Source: Streptosporangium sp. NBC_01495
Lineage (GTDB): Bacteria; Actinomycetota; Actinomycetes; Streptosporangiales; Streptosporangiaceae
Length of the DNA stretch: 64,000 nucleotides
Assembly: GCF_036250735.1 (NCBI RefSeq)
Contig: NZ_CP109430.1
Span: forward strand, 2,790,001 to 2,854,000
Direction: 5' to 3'
A model generated the notes under the pieces. It made no database searches, was not told the origin of the DNA, and saw nothing but the letters and a program-made list of their open reading frames with translations. A program made the position numbers and the translations under genes. Below are positions 62,526 to 64,000 of this stretch, one piece after another (the first letter of the stretch is position 1; each line of letters starts with the position of its first letter).

Positions 62526-63233
62526 TCACCTCCGCGCCCTGGCGGGTGCCGGCTTGGTGCGGGAAGAGGTCGGTCCGCTCCGGGAGGGGGGCCTGCGCTT
62601 GGACCTGGCCCGCGGCTCCTCTTCCTCTTCCTCGTCCTCCTCGTCCTCCTCCTCATCGGAGTCCCGCGGCGCACGCCGGGTGGGCTTGGCCGCCGGAGCA
62701 CGACGCTTGGCGGAGGCGGGACGCCTGCGGACGGGCGGGGCTTCCTCTTCCTCTTCCTCGTCCTCCTGCTCCTCCTCGTCGATCTCCGGTTCGTACTCTT
62801 CCTCTTCCTCGTCTCGCCGCCGGGCCTTCCTGCGGGACAGGAGGCCCTTCACGCGCCCGCGGCGGCCCTTGGGCTCCTCGTCCTCCTCGAGTTCCTCTCC
62901 GAGTCCGAGGTCCTCCAGCGGGTTGCGCAGGGACTCCGCCCGGTCGTGAAGCCTGGTGCTCAGTGAGTCGACCTGCCTGCTCACCGCGGCCTTGGCGGCG
63001 GCCTTGCTCGCGTCCACGAGATCGCCCCGGATGCTTTCGGTGATCTTCGCCAGCTCCGGGGAGGAACTGAGTATCTTCAACCCCTGCTGGAGGAGGTCAC
63101 TCTGACCGGTGCTCAACCGGCCGGTCGCTCCGGCGGCGGCCAGCGCCATCGCCAGTCGCAGCTTCTGGCGTCGCCCCAGGAGGTAGCCGCCGGCTACGGC
63201 GAGGGCTATCCGTACCTCATTGTTCACGATCAT
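62526..63233 (-). CDS. Gas vesicle operon protein with GYxLGR motif and acidic tail
   Basis: 235 residues, first gene of the gvp operon. The N-terminal RIALAVAGGYLLGRRQKLRL (short hydrophobic helix, then basic) and a helical middle (LLQQGLKILSSSPELAKITE) match a family common in actinobacterial gvp clusters, sometimes misnamed DNA primase and possibly equivalent to gvpY. The C-terminal half alternates Glu runs and Arg/Pro-rich blocks. AAGGAG lies 2 nt before the ATG at 63233. Confidence 0.82.
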   Translation of the reverse strand: MIVNNEVRIALAVAGGYLLGRRQKLRLAMALAAAGATGRLSTGQSDLLQQGLKILSSSPELAKITESIRGDLVDASKAAAKAAVSRQVDSLSTRLHDRAESLRNPLEDLGLGEELEEDEEPKGRRGRVKGLLSRRKARRRDEEEEEYEPEIDEEEQEDEEEEEEAPPVRRRPASAKRRAPAAKPTRRAPRDSDEEEDEEDEEEEEEPRARSKRRPPSRSGPTSSRTKPAPARARR

Positions 63234-63697
63234 CACTCCTTGTCGGCCGCCTCGTCGTGCGCTCCACCTCCCTGAGGGGTTTTCGCCGGCACATAGCGGA
63301 GGTAGGCGGCATTGATGATGTTTAATGCCTTTTCCTTTGAAGGCATGAAAACACCATGTTTTATGAATTATATAACCCCATACCCCAAAAAAGCCGACTA
63401 AGGGTATGTATGGGTAAAAAAGTAACAAAAGGGGCATTGCTCTGGTTGGGTGGGTTCCGTGAGCTCTTTCGCGTCCTCCGCCGGAGTGGGTGCGCCCGCG
63501 CGGGGCCGGTGGGGGGAGTGATTGCCTGAACTCGGCGGTCCGATCACCGGGGGACCGCCACCCGCGAGGGGGTCGGTGATCGCCGGCGGTCGCGGCCTCG
63601 ATCGGTGGCGACGACTTACGATCGACCGACGAGACTTTGTCGTCGAACATAATCCGTCGTTGTCGTTAATGCCGCACTGAATGGGTATGTGCGCCAT
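63234..63697 (-). promoter_or_regulatory. Leader and promoter region of the gas vesicle operon
   Basis: This gap has no coding signal. About 63300-63435 is strongly AT-rich. On the minus strand a perfect -10 TATAAT lies at 63372-63367; no good -35 is visible. An inverted repeat CATACCC (63379-63385) / GGGTATG (63402-63408) brackets the -35 position. A second dyad (CATGAAAAC/GTTTTATG, about 63343-63365) lies downstream of the -10. Confidence 0.5.
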
Positions 63698-64000
63698 TTA
63701 TCGACTTATGCTGTGGCGGAGGAAAATCCTCCGTGTCCGTGCCGTCAGGAGATCCCGCCGCTCCTCACCGGTCCTGGCTCCGGACCCTCTCCGCCCCTCT
63801 CGGGTCTCCCTCCCGATCTCGGTCCCAGGTCTCTCTCCGCCCCCGCTCAGGTCCCGGGTCATCTCCCTCCAGGCCTCGGCTTCAGGGCCCTTCCCGCCCC
63901 GCTCCGGCCGGGCGGTCGTGGCTTCGGCCGGAGTGCGGCCCAGGGGCGATCGGGAATGCCGCGGGGGCCGTACCGGGGCGCCTCGCGCCGGCGCCGACGC
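63698..64000 (-). CDS. Possible 3' end of an unidentified gene running in from the right edge
   Basis: A minus-strand frame stays open from the window edge to the TAA at 63698 (100 codons), with a fairly high share of G/C at third positions (EAEAWREMTRDLSGGGERPG; RRDLLTARTRRIFLRHSISR). The Arg/Gly-rich composition and lack of a recognised domain make it uncertain. It may be a chance open frame in a purine-rich strand. Confidence 0.25.
   Translation of the reverse strand, partial: ASAPARGAPVRPPRHSRSPLGRTPAEATTARPERGGKGPEAEAWREMTRDLSGGGERPGTEIGRETREGRRGSGARTGEERRDLLTARTRRIFLRHSISR

Noticed and set aside
62526..63233. DNA primase
   Set aside because: This name is sometimes attached to homologues, but no primase zinc finger or TOPRIM motif is present; the context is gas vesicle assembly.

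Overview
This 64 kb window is high-GC actinobacterial chromosome, most likely from a Streptosporangium-like member of the Streptosporangiales. That placement is inferred from GC-rich third codon positions, frequent GTG starts, XRE/DUF5753 regulators paired with DUF397 proteins, an AfsR/SARP regulator, an MsiK-type sugar ABC ATPase and an actinobacterial gas-vesicle operon. I saw no tRNA, rRNA, CRISPR array or intact mobile element.

Layout. 0-5.4 kb: two paralogous secreted transglycosylase-like proteins, a glutathione peroxidase, a LacI regulator divergent from msiK with operator-like palindromes, and a short-chain dehydrogenase. 5.4-8.1 kb: a compact ribosomal-peptide locus (precursor, ATP-grasp ligase, isoaspartyl-methyltransferase homologue) that fits an aspartimide-forming graspetide, followed by a strongly structured non-coding stretch. 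8.2-11 kb: small regulators (XRE/DUF397, an RsbW-like kinase). 11.2-12.8 kb: a TetR regulator divergent from an imine-reductase-like enzyme with two matched palindromes between them. 12.8-17 kb: a zone of gene decay with an IS5-type transposase fragment, a frameshifted WXG100-NlpC/P60 gene, a histidine-kinase remnant and a truncated CGNR/ABATE gene, beside an intact WXG-like protein.

17-51 kb is dominated by a cell-surface polysaccharide locus. It holds an LPXTG protein, a DUF4012 protein, a tyrosine phosphatase and BY-kinase pair, a WecA-like initiating transferase, two sugar epimerases, three GT4 glycosyltransferases, a flippase, a polymerase-like membrane protein, and two copies of a large GT-C-like membrane protein arranged as an inverted duplication. 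It also encodes an apparently complete dTDP-Fuc4NAc route (rfbA, rfbB, rffA, WecD-like GNAT), a GT2 and a GtrA protein, a WbpA/WecC-like dehydrogenase, and two large secreted proteins with DUF4082 repeats. The gene set resembles the enterobacterial common antigen toolkit in an actinomycete. The phosphatase/kinase pair presumably controls assembly, and the DUF4082 proteins may act in or on the matrix.

51-57 kb carries a carboxymuconolactone-decarboxylase-like protein, an AfsR/SARP-NB-ARC-TPR regulator with an internal 30-bp tandem repeat, and a DHA2-type exporter. 57-63 kb is a ten-gene gas-vesicle operon read leftward, with an AT-rich promoter region at about 63.3-63.4 kb. The right edge may hold the end of another leftward gene.
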